Source: Bradyrhizobium sp. Ash2021 (lineage in GTDB: Bacteria; Pseudomonadota; Alphaproteobacteria; Rhizobiales; Xanthobacteraceae). Taken from it: a stretch of 64,000 nt of DNA. The position numbers were made by a program, and so were the translations under genes. Under the pieces are notes generated by a model that saw nothing but the letters and a program-made list of their open reading frames with translations, was not told the origin of the DNA and searched no databases. Where the stretch lies: contig NZ_CP100604.1 of assembly GCF_031202265.1 (NCBI RefSeq), positions 6,368,501-6,432,500 on the forward strand. Direction: 5' to 3'. This document shows, piece by piece, positions 16,121 through 27,190 of the stretch. Every line of letters starts with the position of its first letter. The first letter of the stretch is position 1.

Positions 16121-16729
16121 CTAAGGCAGCAACTCGTCCGGCAGATCGTCGAAGCTGTAGCTGCGAGGCCGGTTGCGTTTGACGAAGCCGCCGATCTGCC
16201 AGGCGAACAGGGCGGCAAAGCCGACCAGGAACAGCGCGCCCACGAATTCGCCGATGAACAGCGCGCGCAGCAGCAGTCCCGCCATCGCGACCGCGAGCAT
16301 CGTCAACAATGCGAGCGCGGCGGCGTAGGTTTTCGGACCAATGCCGCCGATCAGCGCAGCCTTGCTGCCTGCATCCTTCAGGCGCCGGTGCAATTCCACC
16401 ATGAAGGCCCGGTAGCCATGGTCCTGCGGCGCCATCATGGCCGCGGTTTGCCAGGTGGTCGAGAGGATGGCGATGCGCCCGCCGCCTTCCTTGTCGATAT
16501 CGGCGCGGAAGCGGCGCGACTGCATCGACACCGGCCGGTAGGAGAGCCGGATCGCCGCGATATCCGAATAGGCCCAGACCCCAGCTCTGCCGGCGATCCG
16601 CCACGACAATCCGGCATCGGTCAGTTCGAATTGATGCGCCGATCCGATCAGCGACGCCTTGTAGGCGTAGCGGGTTTCGGGCGCGCCCTCGCCCGATATC
16701 CCAACCGCGTTCGGTAATGATGTTGGCAA
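16121..16729 (-). CDS. Membrane protein of unknown function
   Basis: A 202-residue protein. Residues 1-120 are soluble and beta-rich (PH-like appearance: FELTDAGLSWRIAGRAGVWA, then IRLSYRPV). Two membrane helices follow near 138-157 and 160-180, and the tail is basic and hydrophilic. The only start at the 5' end is TTG. It is divergent from the small membrane protein at 16800 with about 70 bases between. I do not recognise a characterised family. Confidence 0.65.
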   Translation of the reverse strand: MPTSLPNAVGISGEGAPETRYAYKASLIGSAHQFELTDAGLSWRIAGRAGVWAYSDIAAIRLSYRPVSMQSRRFRADIDKEGGGRIAILSTTWQTAAMMAPQDHGYRAFMVELHRRLKDAGSKAALIGGIGPKTYAAALALLTMLAVAMAGLLLRALFIGEFVGALFLVGFAALFAWQIGGFVKRNRPRSYSFDDLPDELLP

Positions 16730-16799
16730 TCGGAAATCCCGCTATCGGTTCCGCGCGGCCTGCTTGCGCGACGCGCCGGCTTTATCTTACAAGCGGGCC

Positions 16800-17234
16800 A
16801 TGGCCGAGACGACCTATTTTCCGCGCCGCCTGATTCTGGCCGGCGCGATGATTTCCGGGGTGCTGCTGGCGCTCGCGGTGCACATGCTGGGCGCGCGCTA
16901 CGGCCTCGATCTCGGCGGCCTGTGGCGATCCGATGCCCACGAATTCATGCCGGCCGGCGCTGCCATTGCATGGTGGCTGATTGCGACCGTCGGCTTTTCC
17001 GGGGGCTACCTCACCGCCAATTTGATGCACAGCGCGGTTTCGGGGCAAATTCCGCAGCGGATGCGGCAATTCCTGATCGCGGTCGGCGTGCTGATCCTCG
17101 CCGGCGCCGGACAGGCCGCCTCGGCGCCGAGCCCAATCCCGACCATCTCCGGCGTGCTCGCGGGCCTTGCGGCGCTGTGCCTCGGCGCCGTGATGGCATT
17201 CTGCGGCGCGCATTTCGCGCTCCGCAAGGCGTAG
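16800..17234 (+). CDS. Small membrane protein of unknown function
   Basis: A 144-residue hydrophobic protein with four predicted membrane helices (LILAGAMISGVLLALAVHM; AIAWWLIATVGFSGGYL; FLIAVGVLILAGAG; LAGLAALCLGAVMAFCGA). The ATG at 16800 begins MAETTYFPRR, with basic residues before the first helix. A longer TTG form is less likely. It is convergent with the GGDEF-EAL gene, 25 bases away. No catalytic motif is visible. Confidence 0.65.
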   Translation: MAETTYFPRRLILAGAMISGVLLALAVHMLGARYGLDLGGLWRSDAHEFMPAGAAIAWWLIATVGFSGGYLTANLMHSAVSGQIPQRMRQFLIAVGVLILAGAGQAASAPSPIPTISGVLAGLAALCLGAVMAFCGAHFALRKA

Positions 17235-17259
17235 CCCTTCGGGTTCGGACGAAAGCGCC

Positions 17260-19662
17260 CTAGGCGACGACGCGCGGACGCACCTTGGACAGCATCCTTT
17301 CCACCTCGGCGGCGGGACGCGGCGGGCTGAACAAATAGCCCTGCACCTGCGTACAGCCCTCACGGCGCAGCAGATCGAACTGCGCCTCCGTCTCGACGCC
17401 CTCCGCCGTGGTGACGATGCCGAGGCTCTTGCCCAGTCCGGTCACGGCGCGGACAATAGCCATGGAATCGTCGCGCGAGGCCAATTCCGTCACGAACGAA
17501 CGATCGATCTTGATCTTGTCGAACGGGAAACTGCGCAGGTAGCTCAGCGACGAATAACCCGTCCCGAAATCATCGAGCGAGATTCTGACGCCAAAGGCGC
17601 GGAGTTCGTGCAGGACCGCAAGCGTCGCCTCGCTGTTCTGCAGCAACACAGATTCGGTGATCTCCAGTTCGAGCCGATGCGCCGGAAGGCCGGAGGCCTG
17701 CAATGCCGCCTTCACCGACGACACCAGGTTGGGATTCTTGAACTGAACCGGCGAAAGATTGACGGCGACGTCGACCTCCTGCGACCAGCAGGCGGCATCG
17801 GCGCAGGCCCGGCGCAACACCCAGTCTCCGAGCGGAACGATCAGGCCGGTTTCTTCCGCCAGCGGAATGAAGTTCAGCGGAGCGATCATGCCGCGCAGCG
17901 AATGGTTCCAGCGCACCAGGGCTTCGAAGCCGACCACCCTGTCCCCGGCAACGTCGCGGATCGGCTGATAATAGACTTCGAACTCGTCGCGCTGCAGCGC
18001 TGCCCGCAGATCGAGTTCCAGCATGCGGCGCGCCTGGGCGCGGGCGTCCATTCCGGTCTCGAAGAAGCGATAGGTGCCGCGGCCGTCCGCCTTGGCGCGA
18101 TACAGCGCGAGATCGGCCTTCTTGAGCAGTTCATCCGGATTCTTGCCGTCTTCGGGCGCCAGCGAGATGCCAATGCTGACGCCGACGACGAGCTGGTGGC
18201 CGCCGATGTCGTAGGGTGCTGCGATCTTCTCGACGATGTGGCTGGCAAGCAAGGGCACCGCCGAGGGATCGCAGTCGCTGCAGAACTGGACCACCGCGAA
18301 TTCGTCACCGCCAAGTCTTGCTACCGTGTCGTGCTCGGTGACGCATTCGCCGAGCCGGCGGCCAACTTGCTTCAGCAAGGCGTCACCGATCGGATGGCCG
18401 AGCGAGTCGTTGATTTCCTTGAAATGATCGAGATCGAGACAAAATACCGCGAGCTGATCGCTGCGCTTGGCAAGGCGCAGGGCCTTCTCAAGCTGCTCCC
18501 GGAACAGCGTCCGGTTCGGCAGATTGGTCAGCGCGTCGTGGCGCGCCATATGCGAAATCTGCTCCTGGGCCTGCTGCCATTCGGTGATGTCCTCGAATGT
18601 CGCGACCCAGCCGCCGCCCTTCATGGGCTGATCGACCACGCGAATCGAACGTCCGTTGCGGGCAACGACCCTGGTCAGGCTTTCGCCGGCATTCGCCGCC
18701 GCGACCACCATGGCGAAGAACTCATCGGGATCGCCGTCCCATTTTCCGATCGATTTCTGATCCTGGAGAACGTCGATCAGCAAGCGACCCTGCAACGGCA
18801 TTCCGGTCCGATCCATCATCTCCTTGTAGCGCTCGTTGAACAGCAGGATGCGGCCTTCCGCATTGAACATGCAAAGCCCCTGCGACATGTTTCCGATCGC
18901 GGTGTCGAGCAGGACCTTCTGCTGATGCAGTTCGCCGCTTGAGCGGCGATCGAGCATGGCGGCCACGAACGATATGCCGAGGATGGCGAAAGCTGCGACC
19001 GCGGTCAAAAAGGAAAGCGCGGCCGGAGAAATCGTCAGTTCGTCGCCAACCAGGGTGGGATCCGGAACGAGCGTAACGGCGCCCATCGCCGTGAAGTGAT
19101 GCGAAACGATCGCGACCGTCAGCAGGGCCGTGGCGGCAAGGGTATGACGGCGATCATCCCGGCGCGTGGCAACGACCAGCGCCAGCGCCCCGAATACGCT
19201 TCCGAACACGACCGAAGCCAGCACGATACCGGGCGACCAGACGATGCGCGCCGGAAGTTCCAGCGCCATCATGCCGGTGTAGTGCATCGCCGCGACGCCA
19301 ACGCCGATCACCGCGCCGCCAGCCGCAACCGTCGACCGGCGGTCATTGAGCGACGCAATGCTGAGGCCGACGACGGAGATCGCTACAGCAAAGACCAGCG
19401 ACATGAGGGTGACCGGAATGTTGTATCCGGCACCGATGCCGGGATCGTAAGCCAGCATCGCAACGAAGTGGGTGGCCCAAATTCCGCAGCCGCCGACCGC
19501 CGCATCCAGCCCGATCCAGATCGCGCGCGTGCGGCCCTGTGAAGCCCTGGCGCGATGAAACAGGCTGATCGCAACCGCACTGGCCAGCCAGCAAATGGTG
19601 CCGCCAAGGACGACCAGCCGCCAGTCATGCTCGGTGACCAGGCAATTCAGCACTTGATACAT
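17260..19662 (-). CDS. MHYT-PAS-GGDEF-EAL membrane protein (cyclic-di-GMP turnover)
   Basis: An 800-residue protein. Residues 1-240 are an MHYT sensor with seven helices and three metal-binding-type motifs: THFVAML (64-70), MHYTGMM (126-132) and HHFTAMG (188-194). A PAS domain covers about 250-370. The diguanylate cyclase domain has an intact GGDEF at 451-455, but the usual RxxD inhibitory site is TEHD, so product feedback there is probably lost. The phosphodiesterase domain has EAL at 580-582, LEITES, DDFGTGYSSL, KIDRSFV and TAEGVET, so it looks catalytically complete. It likely makes or degrades cyclic-di-GMP in response to oxygen, CO or NO, the ligands proposed for MHYT. A GGGGG stretch precedes the ATG. 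Confidence 0.93.
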   Translation of the reverse strand: MYQVLNCLVTEHDWRLVVLGGTICWLASAVAISLFHRARASQGRTRAIWIGLDAAVGGCGIWATHFVAMLAYDPGIGAGYNIPVTLMSLVFAVAISVVGLSIASLNDRRSTVAAGGAVIGVGVAAMHYTGMMALELPARIVWSPGIVLASVVFGSVFGALALVVATRRDDRRHTLAATALLTVAIVSHHFTAMGAVTLVPDPTLVGDELTISPAALSFLTAVAAFAILGISFVAAMLDRRSSGELHQQKVLLDTAIGNMSQGLCMFNAEGRILLFNERYKEMMDRTGMPLQGRLLIDVLQDQKSIGKWDGDPDEFFAMVVAAANAGESLTRVVARNGRSIRVVDQPMKGGGWVATFEDITEWQQAQEQISHMARHDALTNLPNRTLFREQLEKALRLAKRSDQLAVFCLDLDHFKEINDSLGHPIGDALLKQVGRRLGECVTEHDTVARLGGDEFAVVQFCSDCDPSAVPLLASHIVEKIAAPYDIGGHQLVVGVSIGISLAPEDGKNPDELLKKADLALYRAKADGRGTYRFFETGMDARAQARRMLELDLRAALQRDEFEVYYQPIRDVAGDRVVGFEALVRWNHSLRGMIAPLNFIPLAEETGLIVPLGDWVLRRACADAACWSQEVDVAVNLSPVQFKNPNLVSSVKAALQASGLPAHRLELEITESVLLQNSEATLAVLHELRAFGVRISLDDFGTGYSSLSYLRSFPFDKIKIDRSFVTELASRDDSMAIVRAVTGLGKSLGIVTTAEGVETEAQFDLLRREGCTQVQGYLFSPPRPAAEVERMLSKVRPRVVA

Positions 19663-19927
19663 TACAAACCCCCGCTATCGGTCTGTAATGACAGCACTGA
19701 TGGTGCATTATCTGTAACCGTCACCGGCTTCGTTGCGCGAATGGTGAACAAAGCTTTGAATGGAGTTCAAAGTGGCGCGGCGGGCTTTGCGATTTTTGCC
19801 GTACCGGAGCACTTGGCACGAATCACCTCAATTTGGAGAACCAACGCGCAATAAACCCTCCTGTTTCGACCTGACGATACGGTATGGATCGAAGTATGTT
19901 TGCAGCGGAACGCGTCCGGTCACGCAA
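19663..19927. other. Intergenic region upstream of the MHYT gene
   Basis: About 265 bases with no convincing gene. It should hold the promoter of the GGDEF-EAL gene. An inverted repeat-like CTTTGAATGGAGTTCAAAG at about 19753-19771 is visible; its meaning is unknown. Confidence 0.4.
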
Positions 19928-19957
19928 AAACACCGCGCGAGCGTCCCGCGCGGCGTT
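19928..19957 (-). terminator. Intrinsic terminator (possibly bidirectional)
   Basis: CCGCGCG (19933-19939) pairs with CGCGCGG (19947-19953), extended by AAAAC/GTTTT around one mismatch. On the minus strand it is followed by TTTTT. It sits 20-50 bases past the end of the DUF892 remnant and would have been its terminator. Confidence 0.7.
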
Positions 19958-19978
19958 TTGCCTCAATATCCAAAAAGA

Positions 19979-20195
19979 CTAGCTGGCGGCCTTCAGATTA
20001 TCTTCCCTTCGGCGAGCGTGGTCAGCTTGCCCTGTGCATCCGGCAAACCAGCTCCAGCCGCTGCACATGGGTCTTGGTTTCCTCGAGATGGGTCAAAAAG
20101 CCCTGCTTGAGCTGCTTGTCAGTGGCCTTTTCAGCCATTTTTGGCAGCGCTTTGACGAGTTGTTTCCCGGCGTAATGAAATCTGAAAGCCTCGTC
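19979..20195 (-). pseudogene. Remnant of a DUF892 (YciE/YciF ferritin-like) gene
   Basis: Reading from about 20195, the sequence encodes a recognisable DUF892 start: HYAGKQLVKALPKMAEKATD, then LKQGFLTHLEETKTHVQRLE. It then jumps directly to what looks like the family C-terminus in another frame (DAQGKLTTLAEGKI, and after one more shift NLKAAS with TAG at 19979-19981). About 80-90 central residues, including most of the ferritin-like bundle, are missing. A terminator follows. Intact members are about 165-residue stress-linked proteins. No start codon with a ribosome site survives. Confidence 0.65.
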
Positions 20196-20444
20196 AGGGA
20201 ACAACGACACAATGCGACGATTTGAATCTCCGGAACGGGCCGAAAGGCGACTCAAAATTCCGAACGTCAATACATATGTCCGCCGTATGACAAAGGCGGC
20301 CAACGATGGCAGAAGCTTGGATGTCAAGGACTGCACAACGCCGCGATTTTAGCTTATGGGTCTTCACGCACGGTGCATCTCGCCGTCTCCGGTTGCTTTT
20401 GTGACCGGTTTTTCCAACGTGTTACCGCCCCGCCGGGAGGATGA

Positions 20445-21500
20445 ATGCATCGGCTGCTGACCACGCTCAGGCGTGGCTTCAAGGAAAAGATCGGCTGGAA
20501 ACGGCTCGGTATCGCTGCGAGTCTTCTCATTATCGTCTTTGCGGTCACGACGCTGGTGCGAACCCTGAAGGGGGTCGACACCGGCGGAATCCTGACTGCG
20601 CTGACGGAGATTGCCCCGCACCGGATCGCGCTTGCCGCTTTGTGCGTGGTTGGCGCCTTTTGCACGCTGACCTTCTATGATTTCTTCGCGCTACGAACCA
20701 TCGGCAAGAATCAGGTCCCCTATCGCATCGCCGCGATGTCGAGCTTCACCAGCTACACCATCGGTCACAATATCGGCGCTACCGTATTCACCGGGGGCGC
20801 GATCCGCTTCCGGATTTATTCCGATTACGGCCTGACCGCGATCGATGTAGCCAAGATCTGCTTTCTCTCCGGGCTGACATTCTGGCTCGGCAATCTGTTC
20901 GTGCTCGGCTTCGGCATGGCCTGGCATCCCTGGGCGGCGTCCGCGATGGACCTGCTGCCGCCGGCGATGAACCGGCTGATCGCGATCGGCTGCCTCGCCG
21001 GCATCGCGGCCTATTTCATCTGGCTGGTGATGGGCGAGAACCGCCGCGAGCTCGGGCAGAACGGCTGGAAGGTGGTATTGCCCTCGGCGAAGCTGACGCT
21101 CGTGCAGGTCCTGATCGGCGTGGTCGATCTCAGCTTCTGTGCGCTCGCGATGTATTTGTTGATGCCGACGCAGCCGCCTATCGATTTCGTTTCGCTGGCG
21201 GTGGTGTTTATCCTGGCGACGCTGCTTGGCTTCGCCAGCCATGCGCCGGGAAGCATCGGCGTCTTCGAAGCCGCGATGCTGGTGGCGCTACCCCAGTTCG
21301 GCAAGGAACAATTGCTGGCGACGGTGGGGATGTTCCGGATCCTGTATTTCCTGATCCCGTTCGGGATCTCGATTTCGATCATGGGGACCCGCGAATTCTG
21401 GCTCAACGTCGTGCGGCCCTGGCAGGAACGCCGCCGGCTGACCGAGGCCTGCACGGCCAAAGCCCGGGTGCGGCAGCCGGTCAAGAACCGGCAGTCGTAA
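20445..21500 (+). CDS. YbhN / lysylphosphatidylglycerol-synthase-like membrane protein (UPF0104)
   Basis: A 351-residue integral membrane protein with about eight helices. Family features include SFTSYTIGHNIGATVFTGG, the YSDYGL loop, and FASHAPGSIGVFEA near residue 275. Only the transmembrane flippase-like part of MprF is present; there is no lysyl-transferase domain. GGGAGGATGA precedes the ATG. The role is unknown; related proteins move or process lipids in the inner membrane. It is followed after 79 bases by the SGNH hydrolase in the same direction. Confidence 0.85.
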   Translation: MHRLLTTLRRGFKEKIGWKRLGIAASLLIIVFAVTTLVRTLKGVDTGGILTALTEIAPHRIALAALCVVGAFCTLTFYDFFALRTIGKNQVPYRIAAMSSFTSYTIGHNIGATVFTGGAIRFRIYSDYGLTAIDVAKICFLSGLTFWLGNLFVLGFGMAWHPWAASAMDLLPPAMNRLIAIGCLAGIAAYFIWLVMGENRRELGQNGWKVVLPSAKLTLVQVLIGVVDLSFCALAMYLLMPTQPPIDFVSLAVVFILATLLGFASHAPGSIGVFEAAMLVALPQFGKEQLLATVGMFRILYFLIPFGISISIMGTREFWLNVVRPWQERRRLTEACTAKARVRQPVKNRQS

Positions 21501-21579
21501 CCGGTAACGGCGGCGCTATCTTTTCGGCCAACCCAATCCATTCTCTTATTTTTGCCTTACCGCTAACGTCAAACGCGCC

Positions 21580-23538
21580 ATGGGCCGAATTCTCACTCAC
21601 TCGATAAAGTCGACCATGCTGCTCGCATGCGTGCTGGCCGCGCTGTCGGCGTCATGGGCGGAAGCGCAGACCGCCGCCGACGCGCCGCTGCGGATTTCAT
21701 GGGAAGTCCGCAACCGCTTCCGGCTATTCCGCGAGGAACGGGACTTCCTGCTGCAGACCGACGCAGAGCGCGGCCGCAGCGTGCTGGCCGCCGAACAGGC
21801 CCTGGAATTGCAAAGCGACGGCCGCGGCTGGGCGCGTAACACCGTGAACCGGCTTTGCATCGACCTTTCCGGCCGCGTCAACGAGCCCTGCACCCGCGAC
21901 AACGTCAAGGAAAGCTATTTGACGCCGGTCGACCATCCGATCGTGGTCCGGCTCACCGGCCCTATTCCGGTCGGCGCCACCTGCGCCTGGTCGTTTGACG
22001 ACGGCGACGGACCGCAAAGCTCAACATTCGACTGCGCCGAGCCGGTCAATCTCAGGGCGCGCTACGGCCGCACCACCGTGGCGAATGTCGACGTCTCCAG
22101 TGGGTCGGATGCGACCCAGCGCGTCTCCACCGAGATTGCGGTACGCGACATCCTGATTGCCGGCCTTGGCGACAGCATCGCTTCCGGCGAGGGAAATCCG
22201 GACCGCGCCATTGCGCTGGCCGACGAAGGCTTCTGCTTCCGCTCCTATCTCGGGACGGCGTCCGCGCAATATTACCGTCCGAGCCGCGCCGGCTATAAAG
22301 GCGGACGGGCCTGCGAAGCGCCGGATTTCCTGACCGTATGGCAGAAGCAGCGCGCGCTCTGGTTCAATTCGGCCTGCCATCGCTCGCTCTACAGCTACCA
22401 GACCCGGACCGCGCTGGCGCTCGCGGTGCAGTATCCGCATATCGCGGTGACCTATTTGCCGCTGGCCTGCACCGGCGCAACCATCACCGACGGGTTGTTG
22501 GGCTATCAACGTGTGCAGGAATGCCTGCCGTCGAAAACGGCCAACACCTGCTCCGGCACCGTCAACGGCCAGCTTTCCGAATTGCGCGACGCCCTCGCCG
22601 CCGCAAAGCGCCGTCAGCCCGACCGCAAGCTCGATCTGGTTCTGCTGTCGGTCGGCGCCAACGACATCTATTTTTCCGGCCTCGTCGCCGATGTGATCGT
22701 GGACACGCCGACCGAGCGCGCGCTGTTCCGGCGCAGCGGCGTGATGGCGTCGGTGGAGGATTCACGCGCCGCACTGACGCGGGACCTGCCGCAGGGATTC
22801 AGCAAGCTGCGCGAGGCCCTAAGGCCGCTGGTCGGCGACATGTCACGGGTGATCTACACCTCCTACGCCAACCCGACGCTGGCCGATAGCGGTACACCCT
22901 GTCCGGGCGGACGCGCCGGCTTCGACATCCACCCCTCCTTCAACCTCCAGCCGCAGCGGCTGGCTGCGGTCTCGAACTATGTCGAAAGCGAGTTCCTGCC
23001 GCAGCTCAAGGCGCTCGCGCTGTGCCAGTCCGGCATCCTGTGCCGCGATCCGCGCGCCGACCGCATGACCTTTGTCGATGCCCATCAGGCCGCCTTTGCC
23101 AATCACGGCTTCTGCGCGCGGGCCGAGAGCGATCCGGAATTCGACCGGCAATGCTTTTCAGCCAGCGGCGAAAGCTTCGATCCCGACATCGTCACCGCAG
23201 CCAACCAGCCGATGCTGTGCGGACGCAGCGCCGGCGAATACCGCGCCTATCTGCCGCGCGCGCGCTGGATCCGCGACGCCAATGACAGTTACTTCGCGGC
23301 GATGACCTATCCGCAGGCGCTGCCGTCGTCGATGCAGCCTTCGGATATCCATGACGCGACCTGGGGAGTGCTGTCGGCGGTGTATGGCGGCGCCGTGCAC
23401 CCCAGCGCCGAAGGTCACGCCGCAATGGCGGATGCGGCACTCCCGGCCGCGAGCGCGGTGCTGCAGCTCGACGCCAACGTACCGGAAGTGATTTCGCAGC
23501 CGGTGCCGCCGATCACACCGACGCCGGCCACGCGTTGA
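21580..23538 (+). CDS. Secreted SGNH/GDSL-type hydrolase
   Basis: A 652-residue exported protein. A signal peptide ends near AEAQ (about residue 30). The esterase part has GDSIASGEGNPD with the nucleophile Ser in block I, VGANDIYF as the Asn block, and HPSAEGHAAMAD with the catalytic Asp-x-x-His equivalent near the C-terminus. Many Cys residues suggest disulfides. The N-terminal 180 residues form an extra beta-rich domain without a clear match. It would cleave an ester in the periplasm or outside the cell; the substrate is unknown. An alternative start at Met13 (MLLACVL) gives a more typical signal peptide. Confidence 0.8.
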   Translation: MGRILTHSIKSTMLLACVLAALSASWAEAQTAADAPLRISWEVRNRFRLFREERDFLLQTDAERGRSVLAAEQALELQSDGRGWARNTVNRLCIDLSGRVNEPCTRDNVKESYLTPVDHPIVVRLTGPIPVGATCAWSFDDGDGPQSSTFDCAEPVNLRARYGRTTVANVDVSSGSDATQRVSTEIAVRDILIAGLGDSIASGEGNPDRAIALADEGFCFRSYLGTASAQYYRPSRAGYKGGRACEAPDFLTVWQKQRALWFNSACHRSLYSYQTRTALALAVQYPHIAVTYLPLACTGATITDGLLGYQRVQECLPSKTANTCSGTVNGQLSELRDALAAAKRRQPDRKLDLVLLSVGANDIYFSGLVADVIVDTPTERALFRRSGVMASVEDSRAALTRDLPQGFSKLREALRPLVGDMSRVIYTSYANPTLADSGTPCPGGRAGFDIHPSFNLQPQRLAAVSNYVESEFLPQLKALALCQSGILCRDPRADRMTFVDAHQAAFANHGFCARAESDPEFDRQCFSASGESFDPDIVTAANQPMLCGRSAGEYRAYLPRARWIRDANDSYFAAMTYPQALPSSMQPSDIHDATWGVLSAVYGGAVHPSAEGHAAMADAALPAASAVLQLDANVPEVISQPVPPITPTPATR

Positions 23539-23547
23539 GGCTTCCGG

Positions 23548-24153
23548 TTAATGCGCCGGCGCGGGAGCGGCGGTCTTCTTCGCGGCGACCGGGGGTTTTG
23601 CGTTGACCGGCGGCTTCATCGCAGCCGCCTGCGCCGGCAGATATTTCGCAACAACGGCCGGATCCAGTGAAGCCATCGCCGTGTCCGGCAACCGGGTCCA
23701 GGTCTCATCCTTGCCGAACAGGGAAATGCCCAAATAGCCGCGCATGGTCAGCGACTGGCCGTCGGCGCTGACGGTCATCTTGGCCTTGTAGATCTTGCCG
23801 TCGCGCGGATCGAGAACGTTGCCATTCTCGTATTTCAGTCCGTCGCGCTTCATGTCGCGGATGAAGGGCAGTCCGACGAGCGGCATGTTCCTGCGATCGT
23901 CGGTGCATTTCGAGCAGATCTCGTTCGGATCGTCGCCGGGCAACGGATATGTCTTGGCGATCACGCCTTCGAAGATTCCATCATGATCGACGAACAGGAA
24001 CCAGCCCACCGGCTTGCCGTTTTCGATTTTCTGCCACAGGCCCGCGGCCGACGGCTCCTGTGCCTGCGCGGGAAGTGCCGCGGCAAACGCGGCCGACAAC
24101 ACCAGACCCGTCACGATCAGCAGCAGTCGAAATCTGGATAGAACATTCCGCAT
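23548..24153 (-). CDS. Exported DUF2147 protein
   Basis: A 201-residue protein with a signal peptide ([23 protein letters not shown]). The mature part matches DUF2147: [20 protein letters not shown], a CSKC pair in [13 protein letters not shown], then [18 protein letters not shown] and [18 protein letters not shown]. The C-terminus is Ala/Pro/Lys-rich. These are periplasmic proteins of unknown function. I chose the ATG at 24151-24153, which has AGGTGG upstream and starts the signal peptide. It is convergent with the SGNH hydrolase, ten bases away. Confidence 0.85.
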   Translation of the reverse strand: MRNVLSRFRLLLIVTGLVLSAAFAAALPAQAQEPSAAGLWQKIENGKPVGWFLFVDHDGIFEGVIAKTYPLPGDDPNEICSKCTDDRRNMPLVGLPFIRDMKRDGLKYENGNVLDPRDGKIYKAKMTVSADGQSLTMRGYLGISLFGKDETWTRLPDTAMASLDPAVVAKYLPAQAAAMKPPVNAKPPVAAKKTAAPAPAH

Positions 24154-24290
24154 CGTCACCACCTGATCAATCCACAAAATGAATGGCCCCAGACTAAGGC
24201 CATTTCGCGGAGGGTTCCAGTGGCAGTGACGACGATCGCCACCACCAATGGCAGGCACGTGGCGGCCCTTCAGTCATATTTCGGTTGGAA

Positions 24291-25931
<1,641 letters not shown>

Positions 25932-25943
25932 AAACTTTGTCGC

Positions 25944-26264
25944 TTAGGCCTGCCGCTCCGGCGTCGCCACCACAAGCCCGTCGAGTTCGTCGCTGACCTT
26001 GATCTGGCACGACAGGCGCGAATTCGGCCGCACGTCGAAGCCGAAATCCAGCATGTCTTCTTCCATCGGTGTCGGCGCGCCGACCTTCTCGCGCCAGGCC
26101 TCGTCGACATAGACATGGCAGGTCGCGCACGCGCAGGCGCCGCCGCATTCGGCTTCGATTCCCGGAACGGCATTGCGGATCGCGGCTTCCATCACGGTGG
26201 CGCCGTTTTCGACTTCAATGGTGCGTTTTTCGCCGGAATGGTCGACAAAGTGAATTTTGGCCAT
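25944..26264 (-). CDS. 2Fe-2S ferredoxin, adrenodoxin type
   Basis: A 106-residue ferredoxin. Cluster ligands are Cys40, Cys46, Cys49 and Cys86, in the C-x5-C-x2-C-x36-C pattern of the adrenodoxin/ISC-Fdx class. It begins [20 protein letters not shown]. Such proteins supply electrons to P450s, ring oxygenases or iron-sulfur assembly. The nearby FNR at 24291 could reduce it. Confidence 0.93.
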   Translation of the reverse strand: MAKIHFVDHSGEKRTIEVENGATVMEAAIRNAVPGIEAECGGACACATCHVYVDEAWREKVGAPTPMEEDMLDFGFDVRPNSRLSCQIKVSDELDGLVVATPERQA

Positions 26265-26428
26265 GATCGCTCGTGCTGCCGGGGGATAGGAAAAGGGGTC
26301 CGGGCAGTCCTATAACGGGTCGGTACGCGCAGCGCCAGCGGTCGGGACGACAAACCTGCGGGGCCGTTTTGGCAAGAGTTGGAGCGGTTTTGGCGGTTCT
26401 GGTTCAGGCGGCTCTGGATGGCATCCGC

Positions 26429-26806
26429 TCAGGCGCGGCGCAGGTTCGCCTCGATCGCCGTCAGCGCCAGCGCGACCGCCTCGCCGAGTTCGCTGAGCCG
26501 CGCGGACAGACCGGCGCCGCCGGCCAGCGCCGCTTCGAGCCGGGCGGCGGCATCGGCGACGCCGAATGCACCAATCGCGCGCGCCGAGCCTTTCAGCGTA
26601 TGCGCCAACGCGCCCGCATCGGCAGGCGCGGTCGCAAGCGTGGCGATCAGCTTGGCCGACTGCGCCGAGAACATCGCCAGCACCTCTTGCTCGAGGCCGG
26701 CGTCGCCTAGCGTCATGCGTTTGAGATGGTCGAAATCGATCGGACCGTCATCGGGAGCAAGCGGCGGCGATGGCATCCAGTCAATCCGTTCGAGATGAAG
26801 CGGCAT
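26429..26806 (-). CDS. Hpt (histidine phosphotransfer) domain protein
   Basis: A small protein whose core is an Hpt four-helix bundle. The phosphoryl-accepting His lies in LAHTLKGSARAIGAFG, the standard HxxKG motif, with flanking VLAMFSAQSAKLIATLA and AAARLEAALAGG helices. It would relay phosphate between receiver domains. The start is uncertain: ATG at 26804-26806 (MPLHLERI), nine codons earlier at 26833, or MPSPPLAP inside. No kinase or response regulator is adjacent. A SixA-like phosphatase at 11864 could act on Hpt proteins, but this is speculation. Confidence 0.85.
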   Translation of the reverse strand: MPLHLERIDWMPSPPLAPDDGPIDFDHLKRMTLGDAGLEQEVLAMFSAQSAKLIATLATAPADAGALAHTLKGSARAIGAFGVADAAARLEAALAGGAGLSARLSELGEAVALALTAIEANLRRA

Positions 26807-26995
26807 GGCACAATCCAAATATCCCGGCCGCATCGATCCCGGCTGGGGCGTTTTCGCCAGCCAATCACGGAACTGGTTAATGGAACGTTCGATGGATTTG
26901 CCGCAAGTTCGCCTTGTTTTTGACGAAGAGACGCCACAGTTAACCTCTCCCCGCGGGAAATTTGAGTGCCCGTAAGGCGTTATCGCACTAAGCTG

Positions 26996-27020
26996 TTAAC
27001 GATGATTAAGAATGTCTTAA
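26996..27020. promoter_or_regulatory. CtrA-type TTAA array upstream of the growth-pole-ring-like gene
   Basis: TTAA occurs at 26996-26999, 27006-27009 and 27017-27020. The last two form an exact TTAA-N7-TTAA, the full CtrA site; the first pair is spaced by six. The last pair is also inside GATTAAG-aatgt-CTTAATC, a perfect inverted repeat. It lies about 170-195 bases before the ATG at 27191. Cell-cycle control of a polar growth gene by CtrA would make sense. Confidence 0.55.
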
Positions 27021-27190
27021 TCGCGACCATTTCATTCGCATCGCTCTGCCAATAGGATGTTTGCGGATGTAGCGGACAAGCCGCCGAGCGGGCGCTTGCG
27101 CTCCGCTCGGGGAATGATCCCGGCTTCAGGCTTGCGGGGACGTCAGCAAGCCTGCCGGACGCGTACAAAGTAAGAGGGCTCAGACTGAAC

